64,000 nt of DNA from Magnetovibrio sp. (GTDB lineage Bacteria; Pseudomonadota; Alphaproteobacteria; Rhodospirillales; Casp-alpha2), in assembly GCA_002690705.1 (NCBI GenBank), contig NZFO01000006.1, positions 124,001-188,000 on the forward strand, read 5' to 3'. A program made the translations under genes and the position numbers. The first letter of the stretch is position 1. Each line of letters starts with the position of its first letter. The notes beneath the pieces were generated by a model. It was given only the letters and a program-made list of their open reading frames with translations. It had not been told where the DNA came from and did no database searches. Positions 20,484 to 28,843 of this stretch are shown here, in pieces.

Positions 20484-20962
20484 CTTGCACAGTCTCCCAT
20501 CGTTTGTGATATCAGCATATATTATTGGGGATATTTTTTTGAGCGTTGCGTTCCGCAAGTCTCTGAGTTCTAACTATACCCCAATCGACACTCCCGCAGT
20601 TTAAGGACTCGTGGGTTACATATCTAGCACGTTTTGACACACCAGTTTTTTAAACGCTCAATTAATTAGGGACGGAAGTTTCCTTTCACTATATTGTCGA
20701 GCTTTTTTGGAAAGTAGATCTTGGTGATCTATCAGGACCCGGGAGGCTAAGAATTTAACGGCCATTGTATACGAGGAGCTCTAAAATCTGCACTCAGAAA
20801 TCATATTTCTTAGGATTTAATCCAAAAAGTAATTAAAATCTGTGATGGTAATGTCGAGGTTAAAATTCTTTCAGAAATGACTAGTAACGACCACCATTCA
20901 GCGACCATTCATGGTAATATAGTCGCAATAACAGGACGGTAAAAATTATACCTACCTCCATA
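20484..20962. other. 479-base intergenic region upstream of dctP
   Basis: This region lies between the parC stop and the dctP start, both on the minus strand. It should hold the dctP promoter; an AT-rich stretch near 20515-20530 is a candidate -10 region, but I could not place a convincing -35. I found no coding pattern, tRNA or transposon ends. A short imperfect direct repeat (CGACCACCATTCA / CGACCATTCA) lies near 20888-20910. Confidence 0.5.
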
Positions 20963-23194
20963 CTAGCGGAAAACGTTTGACCTAGGAAACCCCTTAAAAG
21001 GAGGGGACCCAGCCTGCCCGCGTTTTCCAACCCATGAATTGATGTCGGTCTCTAATCGGGTTCCTGCCCCGGTTTTCCATGTCAAACCCTCTTTTACGTT
21101 GAGCGTTGTTAAGTCAGCTAACCCGCCCTTTGAATATCGTTGCATAATCACCCCTGCACCGCGTCCGATCTTTGGCAACTCATTTAATGGAAAGAGCAAA
21201 AGCCTTCGATTGGTACCAATTACGGCAACATGGTCATGATTAACTCCTATTTCTTTGATGGCTTTGGCCTCTTGGCCTGGTTTTAAATTAAGGACTTGCT
21301 TGCCATTTTTAGTTTGGGCGACGAGTTTATCCTCACTGACAGCGAAGCCCCTGCCGGAGTCTGATGAGATTAAAAAGTCTCGTCCTCCTCTAAAGATAAA
21401 CATGTCGATGATATCCTCACCGTTTGGTAGATCAATCATCAAGCGCACGGGCTCGCCATGTCCTCGCCCGCCCGGTAATTTTTCAGCCCCAACCGTATAG
21501 AATCTGCCGTTGGTAGCAAACAAAATTAACTTATCGATGGTTTCTGCATGCAGTAAAAATTTCAACCGATCGCCATCTTTAAATTTTATGTTACGTGCAT
21601 CGTCAAGGTGACCACGAGCAGCTCTTATCCATCCTTTTTCCGAATAAATTACGGTAACCGGTTCTCTCTCAATCATAACGTTTAATGGCATAACAAGAGT
21701 TTTAGGCGATTCCTTAATAGTAGTTCGTCGTCTGCCTAATTCGGTTTTTTGTCCGAATGACTCTCTGATATCAGAAATTTCTCTCCCAATTAATGTCCAC
21801 CGCTGTTTTTCATCTTTTAAGAGGTTACGCAGTTTTTTGCTATTAGCTGTGAGCTCGGAGTTTTCGCGCCGTATCTCTCTCTCCTCTAGTTTACGAAGCT
21901 GGCGAAGGCGCATATTTAAAATGGCTTCGGCCTGGATATCAGTTACCGCCAATACCTCAGTCAATTTTGATTTTGCTTCGTCGGTCTCACGGATAATGCG
22001 GATCACTTCATCCAGATTTAGATAAGCAACAAGCAAGCCACCTAAAACTTCTAAGCGGTGTTCAATTTTTTCAAGTTGATGCTTGGTTTCGCGAATTAGG
22101 ACAACATGGCGATGGTCAAGAAAAGCCTGTAAGACTTCACGCAAATTCATAACGCAGGGCACATTGTCTGCACTTAAAACGTTCATATTCAAACTGATAC
22201 GGCTCTCAAGATCTGTGAATTTAAAGAGATGTTCCATTAATAGTACCGGATCGATCGTGCGGTTCTTTGGCTCGAGAATTACGCGGACGGTATCTGTAGA
22301 CTCATCTCGAATGTCTGCCAACATCGGTAATTTGCGCGCCAGCATCATTTCGGCAACTTTTTCGATCAAGCGGGATTTTTGGACTTGGAACGGAATTTCC
22401 TGAATAATTATGTGATAATGTCCATTCGATAGATTTTCTCGTTCCCACCTCGCGCGCAGTCGAAAAGTACCTCGACCCACCTTATATGCGCCGATAATAG
22501 TTTTACGATCCTCAACCAAAACTCCTCCCGTGGGGAAATCGGGGCCCGGAATAATCTCGGCAAGTTTTTCAAAGGTTACGCGCGGGTGCTTAATTAGATG
22601 TAAAAGTGCATTACAAATCTCGCCTGCGTTATGGGGAGGTATCGATGTCGCCATGCCAACCGCAATCCCTGTAGCTCCATTAGCTAAAAGATTTGGAAAC
22701 CGGGCTGGTAAAATTATTGGCTCATTATCTTCTCCGTCGTAAGTGTCTCGGTAATCTACTGCATCGCGGTCTATGCCCTCAAGTAATGCCCATGCGACCG
22801 CGGTCATTCGAGCCTCGGTATAGCGCATGGCCGCGGCATTATCGCCATCAATATTGCCAAAATTCCCTTGCCCCTCTACTAGAGGGTAGCGAACAGCAAA
22901 ATCTTGAGCTAATCGCACCATGGCGTCGTAAATAGCTTGGTCCCCGTGGGGATGGTATTTACCCATTACATCCCCAACTACGCGAGCGCATTTTTTGAAA
23001 CCGGCCGTGGGATCTAATTTTAGTTGTCGCATCGCATATAAAAGCCGGCGATGAACAGGCTTTAATCCGTCACGGACATCAGGCAGTGATCTAGCCATGA
23101 TGGTTGAGAGGGCATATGACAAATAACGCTCACTGAGCGCGTCGGCTAAACGAGTTTCCCTAATACCCTCTACTTTCACCGTATTCGACATCAT
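20963..23194 (-). CDS. parC: DNA topoisomerase IV subunit A
   Basis: Cuts and rejoins DNA to separate linked daughter chromosomes, working with ParE. The N-terminal domain begins [31 protein letters not shown], with [14 protein letters not shown] and the active tyrosine Y125 in [11 protein letters not shown]. The C-terminal part has degenerate beta-pinwheel repeats. I start it at the ATG at 23194 (743 residues), preceded by CGGAA; an upstream ATG would add 19 residues not expected in the family. The total fits alphaproteobacterial ParC rather than the longer GyrA, and the gene's place next to recO and era also fits. The csp gene is divergent. Confidence 0.95.
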   Translation of the reverse strand: MMSNTVKVEGIRETRLADALSERYLSYALSTIMARSLPDVRDGLKPVHRRLLYAMRQLKLDPTAGFKKCARVVGDVMGKYHPHGDQAIYDAMVRLAQDFAVRYPLVEGQGNFGNIDGDNAAAMRYTEARMTAVAWALLEGIDRDAVDYRDTYDGEDNEPIILPARFPNLLANGATGIAVGMATSIPPHNAGEICNALLHLIKHPRVTFEKLAEIIPGPDFPTGGVLVEDRKTIIGAYKVGRGTFRLRARWERENLSNGHYHIIIQEIPFQVQKSRLIEKVAEMMLARKLPMLADIRDESTDTVRVILEPKNRTIDPVLLMEHLFKFTDLESRISLNMNVLSADNVPCVMNLREVLQAFLDHRHVVLIRETKHQLEKIEHRLEVLGGLLVAYLNLDEVIRIIRETDEAKSKLTEVLAVTDIQAEAILNMRLRQLRKLEEREIRRENSELTANSKKLRNLLKDEKQRWTLIGREISDIRESFGQKTELGRRRTTIKESPKTLVMPLNVMIEREPVTVIYSEKGWIRAARGHLDDARNIKFKDGDRLKFLLHAETIDKLILFATNGRFYTVGAEKLPGGRGHGEPVRLMIDLPNGEDIIDMFIFRGGRDFLISSDSGRGFAVSEDKLVAQTKNGKQVLNLKPGQEAKAIKEIGVNHDHVAVIGTNRRLLLFPLNELPKIGRGAGVIMQRYSKGGLADLTTLNVKEGLTWKTGAGTRLETDINSWVGKRGQAGSPPFKGFPRSNVFR

Positions 23195-23335
23195 TTTGTT
23201 CCGTGAAATTTCAGACACTATATATAGTATGCTTCTATCACTTTCCGTCAATCTGTACGATTAATAAAAAATTTAAAAGGTGATCTTAAATCTTTAAAGA
23301 CGCGTAAACAAAACAGATCAAAGTGGAGAAAGCGC

Positions 23336-23551
23336 ATGCATGGCGGAACAGTAAAATGGTTTAATCGTAAGAGAGGCTTTGGGTTTATAAAGCCAGATGG
23401 TGGGGGTGAGGACGCGTTCGTGCACATCAGCGCTGTCAAACAAGCTGGTCTCACTACATTACTTGATGGACAAAAAATACAATTCGAGCTCGCAAAGCTC
23501 GAAAATGGTCGCACAGCCGCCGCTTCACTTCTCATGGTTGGTGCTGAATAA
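23336..23551 (+). CDS. cold-shock domain protein
   Basis: A 71-residue CspA-type nucleic-acid-binding protein. It has the start GGTVKWFNRKRGFGFIKPD with RNP1 (KRGFGFI) and RNP2 (DAFVHIS), and a C-terminus with the final strand IQFELAKLENGRTAAASL. GGAG lies about 8 bases before the ATG. It is the only plus-strand gene in this stretch, divergent from parC across about 140 bases and convergent with recO. The family acts as RNA chaperones; whether it is cold-induced cannot be told. Confidence 0.93.
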   Translation: MHGGTVKWFNRKRGFGFIKPDGGGEDAFVHISAVKQAGLTTLLDGQKIQFELAKLENGRTAAASLLMVGAE

Positions 23552-23613
23552 TTCGTGAGCACAGGAGTTTCGAACACATCACGGCAGGGTCCCAAACCTG
23601 ACCGAATGGAAAT

Positions 23614-24342
23614 CTAGGCCTTTAAGCGGTCCATAAAGCGCGCGCGGGCATCTGGTGTGCGCCCTAACGCGCTAGGGTAAAACACATTTTTATTTAACAT
23701 ATAACCTGTGGTTCTTAACCCTTGGACAATGTCGAAACGAGCTGGCATGCCTCCGCCCGGAAGCAAAAATGCTGGCAACGGTAACATTTTGCTTTCATAT
23801 GGTTTAGCGGCATTGATACTAACTGCTCTCCCGGTTTTTGGAGACACAAAGGCAAGATCTTTTGTAACGCCCGTAGCGGCACACGCTTTTAGGTCTAGGC
23901 CAAACCCAAGTTCCTGTAATAAACCTACTTCCCATTTTACGTAAACTGTCATCCATACTAAATCTTCCTCATGCGCTAAGGCCTTAATGAGCAAACGAAT
24001 ACCCTCAAATATAGCCACATAGTTCTCCCGTTCTGGCAGCGACGCGTCTAAAATAGCGCACGCACTGCATAGAGCTGCAAGTCGCATTGGTTCATGCAGG
24101 ACTTCGGATGTTACAGTGGATTCAAGTTCACAACTGAATGTTCCAAGATGCTCAGGTAATCTTCCATGCCATGTCACGTAAACACAATTGCCGGGTTGAT
24201 ATAGGCCGCGAGCTCGCCGACCAGAACCACCTCTTACCAACCCAAGATGTCGTCCATGACTCCGCGTGAGCAACGTGACGATTGCAGCCGTCTCCCCGTG
24301 CTTGCGTGAAGATAAAACTATTCCCTCGTCGCACCATTTCAT
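23614..24342 (-). CDS. recO: DNA repair protein RecO
   Basis: Recombination mediator of the RecFOR pathway, loading RecA on gapped DNA. The N-terminal OB fold is visible as the family start WCDEGIVLSSRKHGETAAIV with LVRGGSGRR; the helical C-terminal region includes YVKWEVGLLQELGFGLDL and a CAATG segment. At 242 residues it has normal length. It sits between era and parC, the arrangement usual in related genomes, although a 560-base non-coding stretch separates it from era. Confidence 0.93.
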   Translation of the reverse strand: MKWCDEGIVLSSRKHGETAAIVTLLTRSHGRHLGLVRGGSGRRARGLYQPGNCVYVTWHGRLPEHLGTFSCELESTVTSEVLHEPMRLAALCSACAILDASLPERENYVAIFEGIRLLIKALAHEEDLVWMTVYVKWEVGLLQELGFGLDLKACAATGVTKDLAFVSPKTGRAVSINAAKPYESKMLPLPAFLLPGGGMPARFDIVQGLRTTGYMLNKNVFYPSALGRTPDARARFMDRLKA

Positions 24343-24902
24343 AATTGCATTGTAACTTCATTTTCCAAAGTTTGTTCGAAATTGTGACTCCTTCTAAATA
24401 TTTGATTTTTTTTGTACTAAGGTTGCAGCACCGACAGGCAAAATGCCGGAGTTCATTTAATGAGTGATTATTAGAGCCTTAGTTCTATTTTTTAATGTTT
24501 CTTAATAGATGGTTACTGTTTCTTTTAATGTGTCTGTAGTTATATGATTGCGGCTGCTAAGAGAATGATATGGTGCACCGGGGGAAATAATATTTTGCTG
24601 TTATTTGCGTATTAATTTAAGTTGATTTAAAGGCATCAAAGATTAAATCCCGGTTGGGATTTACCACCCACTCGTAAGTCAAGGCAGACAGTTTTAATGG
24701 GGTCTCCATACCAGTGTGCGCCCTTCGTCTATTTCGTGCGGGTACTTTTTAATATGCTTTGATATCGTGGAAGAGCATAAGCGCCAGGGTAAAGAACTGC
24801 ACGGTCGGACTTGTTTAGATTTATTGCATTTTTAAAAAGGTGCGAGGTTGGGTATGAGTGTAACTTTAATAGAACCTGAGAGATAGCCTATCTTCGTCAA
24901 GT
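24343..24902. other. 560-base region between era and recO, no gene recognised
   Basis: No convincing reading frame, tRNA or known RNA family is seen here. There is one tight hairpin, AAATCCC-GGTT-GGGATTT (24645-24662, perfect 7-bp stem with a 4-base loop). era and recO are usually close together in relatives, so the length is unusual; it may hold gene remains decayed past recognition or an unannotated small RNA. Confidence 0.5.
24645..24662. other. perfect 7-bp hairpin in era-recO spacer
   Basis: AAATCCC, GGTT, GGGATTT: a symmetrical stem with a 4-base loop ending in T residues on either strand. It could be a short intrinsic terminator or part of a small RNA. No promoter was identified nearby. 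Confidence 0.35.
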
Positions 24903-25796
24903 CTAAGCGTTGAAATCCAAGCCCCAATCGTGATACCGATCTGGATCATCCCCCCAATTTTTTCGGACTTTTACAAATAAAAAAAGATGAACACGGCACC
25001 CAAAAATGATTTCAAGCTCTTTTCGGGCAGCCTCGCCGAGCTTTTTAATCTGTGACCCGTTTTTCCCCAGTAAAATTGCTTTTTGAGTAATTCTTTGCAC
25101 GAAAATAACTTGATTAATTTTCACAGAACCGTCCTTTTTATCTTCCCAGTTCTCTGTCTCCACAGTTGTGGCATAGGGCAATTCTTGTCGCAGTTGAAGA
25201 TAGAGTTTTTCCCGGGTAATTTCTGCCGATAAAAGACGCTGGGGCATGTCTGTGACCTGATCTTCAGGAAATAACCAAGGACACTCAGGCAATAGAATCG
25301 AGAGATGGTCGAGCAAGTCTTTTAACCCGTCACCAGTTCTTGCGCTGATCATAAAAATATCGTCGAAGATATCAAACTCTGCGAGCTTACCCGTTAATTG
25401 TAGTAGCGCATCTTTTCGCAAGAGGTCTATTTTGTTGATGGTCAATATCACGCGGTGATTTGATCTAATCAATTTATCTATAATTGCGTTTGTATTTGGA
25501 TCTATTCCACGTGTTGCATCCACAATTAGTAGAATCAGGTCAGCATCGTGTGCCCCTCCCCAAGCGGCAGCGACCATAGCTCGGTCTAATCTCCTTATGG
25601 GTTGAAAAATACCTGGGGTATCAATGAAGATCACTTGTGTCTGGTTACGCATACAAATGCCCAAAACTCGCGCTCGGGTAGTTTGGACTTTTGGTGAAAC
25701 TATAGTTACTTTAGTACCAACAGCTCTGTTTATGAAGGTTGATTTTCCAACATTTGGTGCTCCAACAACTGCTATAAAACCGGCCTTTTTTGTCAT
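24903..25796 (-). CDS. era: GTPase Era
   Basis: GTPase that binds the 3' end of 16S rRNA and acts in 30S assembly. G1 motif GAPNVGKST (residues 12-20), G3 DTPGIFQP, G4 NKID; the C-terminal KH domain contains VQRITQKAILLGKNGSQIKKLG and the ending HLFLFVKVRKNWGDDPDRY. 297 residues is typical. It follows rnc after 14 bases, in the conserved lepB-rnc-era order, and so belongs to that operon. Confidence 0.96.
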   Translation of the reverse strand: MTKKAGFIAVVGAPNVGKSTFINRAVGTKVTIVSPKVQTTRARVLGICMRNQTQVIFIDTPGIFQPIRRLDRAMVAAAWGGAHDADLILLIVDATRGIDPNTNAIIDKLIRSNHRVILTINKIDLLRKDALLQLTGKLAEFDIFDDIFMISARTGDGLKDLLDHLSILLPECPWLFPEDQVTDMPQRLLSAEITREKLYLQLRQELPYATTVETENWEDKKDGSVKINQVIFVQRITQKAILLGKNGSQIKKLGEAARKELEIIFGCRVHLFLFVKVRKNWGDDPDRYHDWGLDFNA

Positions 25797-25810
25797 TTTG
25801 GTTGTAGTGC

Positions 25811-26491
25811 TTAATTTGGAGACAGAAGTTGAAGAATAGTCGCTGCGGCGTATTGTTCTGCGGTCCTTTTAGAACTGCCCCGCCCCCTTGCTGGTAATTC
25901 ATCATCGATAATAACTTCCACAGTGAAGATAGGAGCGTGATCTGGCCCATCGCATTGAATGACCGAATATGAGGGAAGCGATTTACCTGAGGCTTGTGCC
26001 CATTCCTGAAGAGCTGTTTTTGGATCTTTTCGTGGTTCTGTATCATCTTTTAACAAAGGCTCCCAATATCGTGCCACAAATACCTGAGCTGCATTTAGGC
26101 CGCCATCTAAATATAGAGCACCAATTATCGCCTCGCAGGTGTTGGCAAGCACACTTGGTTTTGTCGCGCCTCCTGTATAGCGCTCACCATCGGATAAAAA
26201 AATATGTGGCCCCAAATTGATTTTTAATGCGATGTGCGACAAGGCTTCGCGTCGAGCTAATGCAGTGAATCGATAACCAAGTTGCCCCTCCCCTTCACTT
26301 CTAAACTCTTTACACAACATTTCCGCGATAATAAGCCCTAGGACACGGTCCCCTAAAAATTCCATTCTTTCGTTTGAATGCAATCTGTTTTCTACAAAAC
26401 TTGCATGAGTAAGTGCTACTCGTAATAATTTAGGGTCTCTGAACTTGTAGCCAAGTCTGATTTCAAGTGAATGCGGATCGAGGACACTCAT
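25811..26491 (-). CDS. rnc: ribonuclease III
   Basis: Double-strand-specific endonuclease for rRNA precursors and structured mRNAs. The catalytic signature NERMEFLGDRVLGL is present, with TCEAIIGALYLDGG supplying the second acidic set and a C-terminal dsRNA-binding domain (DPKTALQEWAQASG, then GRGSSKRTAEQYAA). I place the start at the ATG at 26491 (226 residues), which overlaps the lepB stop as ATGA. A longer frame from 26551 would overlap lepB by 60 bases and add 20 residues that do not belong to the family. Confidence 0.95.
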   Translation of the reverse strand: MSVLDPHSLEIRLGYKFRDPKLLRVALTHASFVENRLHSNERMEFLGDRVLGLIIAEMLCKEFRSEGEGQLGYRFTALARREALSHIALKINLGPHIFLSDGERYTGGATKPSVLANTCEAIIGALYLDGGLNAAQVFVARYWEPLLKDDTEPRKDPKTALQEWAQASGKSLPSYSVIQCDGPDHAPIFTVEVIIDDELPARGRGSSKRTAEQYAAATILQLLSPN

Positions 26492-27276
26492 TTGATCTTC
26501 GCGAAGAAACGTTCTGTGCGAAGCGATGTAGGCCATTGCCATATTTTCCAAAAACTGCCATCAATTGAGAAGAACTTAACTTCAGCGCGTCCGACTAAGT
26601 TAACTCGGGGTATGAAGCCAACATCGGGATAGCGACTATCCTTAGAACGATCCCGGTTATCCCCCATACCGAAATAGTGTCCCTCGGGGACGGTGTAGAC
26701 TTCGGTGTTATTACTGAAACCAACATCAGTTTCTTTGAGAACATAATATTTACGACCGTTTGGCAATGTTTCCTGATAGCGGGGTGTCCTTTGAAATCGG
26801 CCTGTATATTGATTGTATAAAACGACTTCTCCAGCCCGCTTACGCTTTGTTGCTGTGCCATTTATATAAAGAATACCGTTTTTCATCTGAATTTTGTCGC
26901 CAGGCAAGCCTACAATCCGCTTGATGTAGTCGGTTGAGTTGTCGGTTGGAAGCTTAAATACCGCAACGTCACCGCGCTCTGGTTCATCGAAAAAAATACG
27001 ATCAAAAATTAATGGTAGGCTTAAGGGTAAAGAATGTCGCGAGTAACCGTAAGACAGCTTGGAGACAAATAAATAGTCACCGATAAGAAGCGTTGGCCTC
27101 ATTGAACCAGATGGTATGTTGAATGGCTCGTAGGCCGCTGTGCGCACGCACATTGCCAATACGACGGCTATGAGCACCGTCCGAATAGTTTCCATCCAAC
27201 CGGCCTCAGTTTTATGGCTTTTGACCTTTGAAGAGGGTTGTGCTGAGTCCGACGACTTTGGGTTATGATCGACCAT
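26488..27276 (-). CDS. lepB: signal peptidase I
   Basis: Membrane serine protease that removes Sec and Tat signal peptides outside the cytoplasmic membrane. One N-terminal membrane segment (about 30-48) is followed by the nucleophile S58 in NIPSGSMRPTL and the general base K119 in YIKRIVGLPGDK. The conserved GHYFGMGDNRDRSKDSR box is near the C-terminus. The first 25 residues are polar. Length 262 is normal. GAAGGG lies about 9 bases before the start. Its stop overlaps the rnc start. Confidence 0.95.
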   Translation of the reverse strand: MVDHNPKSSDSAQPSSKVKSHKTEAGWMETIRTVLIAVVLAMCVRTAAYEPFNIPSGSMRPTLLIGDYLFVSKLSYGYSRHSLPLSLPLIFDRIFFDEPERGDVAVFKLPTDNSTDYIKRIVGLPGDKIQMKNGILYINGTATKRKRAGEVVLYNQYTGRFQRTPRYQETLPNGRKYYVLKETDVGFSNNTEVYTVPEGHYFGMGDNRDRSKDSRYPDVGFIPRVNLVGRAEVKFFSIDGSFWKIWQWPTSLRTERFFAKIK

Positions 27277-27341
27277 AATTAGAACCCTTCATTTAGAGCG
27301 CGCAGATAAGGCCAGCGCACTGCCGGCAAGTCAAGTGCGAC

Positions 27342-27761
27342 CTAGAACAAGTTATGGGGTTCACCTAGCAATACTGCTTCAATAATTACGAAAGCACTAG
27401 CAATGGGGTATTCATCTGTTTGAGTAACAAAGATGTTTGCACGCATACCATGGGGAATTAACGAGTGAAGTCGTTTCAATGCACCTCCGCTGAGTTTCAT
27501 GTAAGGTTGGCCAGTGGGTAAATTTTGGACACTCATATCACGCCAAAACACTCCTTGGCGCAACCCTGTACCAAGGGCTTTTGCGCAAGCTTCTTTTGCA
27601 GCAAAGCTCTGCGCGTATGAAAAAGCAGGATTTTGGCGGCGGCTAGCTTTGGCTTGTTCAACGTCTGTAAAAAGCCGGTTCGTAAATTTACTACTGAACC
27701 GCTCAAGCGTTTTTTCTATTCGGCGCATATCGCAAAGATCCGTGCCAATACCAATAATCAT
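27342..27761 (-). CDS. acpS: holo-[acyl-carrier-protein] synthase
   Basis: Transfers phosphopantetheine from CoA to acyl carrier protein. The family start MIIGIGTDLCDMRRIEK (Mg2+ ligand D8) and the second motif SFAAKEACAKALGTG (E57) are intact. The ATG at 27761 gives 139 residues; the same frame is open upstream to 27842 and overlaps pdxJ, but those residues do not match the family. The ribosome-binding site is weak, consistent with translational coupling to pdxJ, whose stop is 28 bases upstream. Confidence 0.92.
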   Translation of the reverse strand: MIIGIGTDLCDMRRIEKTLERFSSKFTNRLFTDVEQAKASRRQNPAFSYAQSFAAKEACAKALGTGLRQGVFWRDMSVQNLPTGQPYMKLSGGALKRLHSLIPHGMRANIFVTQTDEYPIASAFVIIEAVLLGEPHNLF

Positions 27762-27789
27762 GGTGAAACTTGTAGCCAGCAAAACTCTC

Positions 27790-28566
27790 TCATGCGATTC
27801 GCATACCATCGCTCTGAGCTCGAGCTTTGTCCATAAGAGCACGCATATGTTTAATGGAGCTGTCTAGACCACCAAAGATAGCCTCGCCGATTAAAAAATG
27901 ACCAATGTTTAATTCTGAAATATTTGAGATAGCGGCAATGGATGCTACCGTTTCATAGGTTAAACCATGACCAGCGTGGCATTCAAGACCCAGGTCAGTT
28001 GCGCTTTTTACAGCGTTTAGAATTCGTGCATGTTCCATTTCGCGAGCTACTTGCCGGGCTTCACAATATGCACCGGTATGCAATTCAATAACTGGTGCCC
28101 CGATTTCATAAGCGGCGTCAAGTTGCAATGGCTCGGGTTCTACAAAAAGCGATACTCGGATTCCTGCGTCACTCAGCACTGCAATAAATGATTTTAAGTG
28201 ATTCCGGCCCTTCATAACGTCAAGGCCGCCCTCAGTAGTTCGTTCTTCCCGCTTTTCTGGGACGATACAAGCGGCATGTGGTTTATGCTTAAGCGCTATT
28301 TTTAACATTTCGTTTGTTGCGGCCATTTCAAAATTGAGTGGTACAACAAGTTGATCGGTAAGTCGCTCTATGTCTGTATCAGAGATGTGCCGCCGGTCCT
28401 CCCGGAGGTGGGCAGTAATTCCATCAGCACCGGCGTCTTCCGCAAGTTTGGCTGCTCGTACAGGATCAGGGAAGCCACCGCCTCGAGCATTACGGATGGT
28501 GGCAACGTGATCGATATTAACGCCCAAGCGAAGAGGTTTGTTTTTTTGGGCGATTAGTTCAGACAC
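27790..28566 (-). CDS. pdxJ: pyridoxine 5'-phosphate synthase
   Basis: Final ring-closing enzyme of de novo vitamin B6 synthesis, joining 3-amino-1-hydroxyacetone phosphate with deoxyxylulose 5-phosphate. TIM-barrel motifs: RLGVNIDHVATIRNARGG, GADGITAHLREDRRHI, NFEMAATNEML, CIVPEKREERTTEGGLD and a C-terminal ELNIGHFLIGEAIFGG. It starts with GTG at 28566, with GGGAG upstream. 258 residues is slightly longer than E. coli PdxJ. In related genomes pyrE usually lies between this gene and rsh; here that 277-base space is empty. Confidence 0.96.
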   Translation of the reverse strand: MSELIAQKNKPLRLGVNIDHVATIRNARGGGFPDPVRAAKLAEDAGADGITAHLREDRRHISDTDIERLTDQLVVPLNFEMAATNEMLKIALKHKPHAACIVPEKREERTTEGGLDVMKGRNHLKSFIAVLSDAGIRVSLFVEPEPLQLDAAYEIGAPVIELHTGAYCEARQVAREMEHARILNAVKSATDLGLECHAGHGLTYETVASIAAISNISELNIGHFLIGEAIFGGLDSSIKHMRALMDKARAQSDGMRIA

Positions 28567-28843
28567 CTACGTTACTCCCGACTGTTTTCAACATGCAATA
28601 GATTATCCTGTAACGGATTTTTCGTTGTTAATCCAGAGTTTCAACTTGGTAACTTAATTCCTTTTTTTTATTTACCTTCATAGCCGCTACAAGTGGATCA
28701 AAATAAACTTTATTTGTTGCTGAAAACCCTCATCACTTACCTACATATAGTGAGTGTGAGAGGCGAATAGTATTAGCGGACTTCGCATAAATTCTTACCC
28801 TGCTATCGATGATGAGTGTTATTGACGGGCAGTAAGCGGCAAT

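Noticed and set aside
22083-22403. Plus-strand frame inside parC
   Set aside because: Antisense shadow; parC is unbroken and has all expected motifs here.
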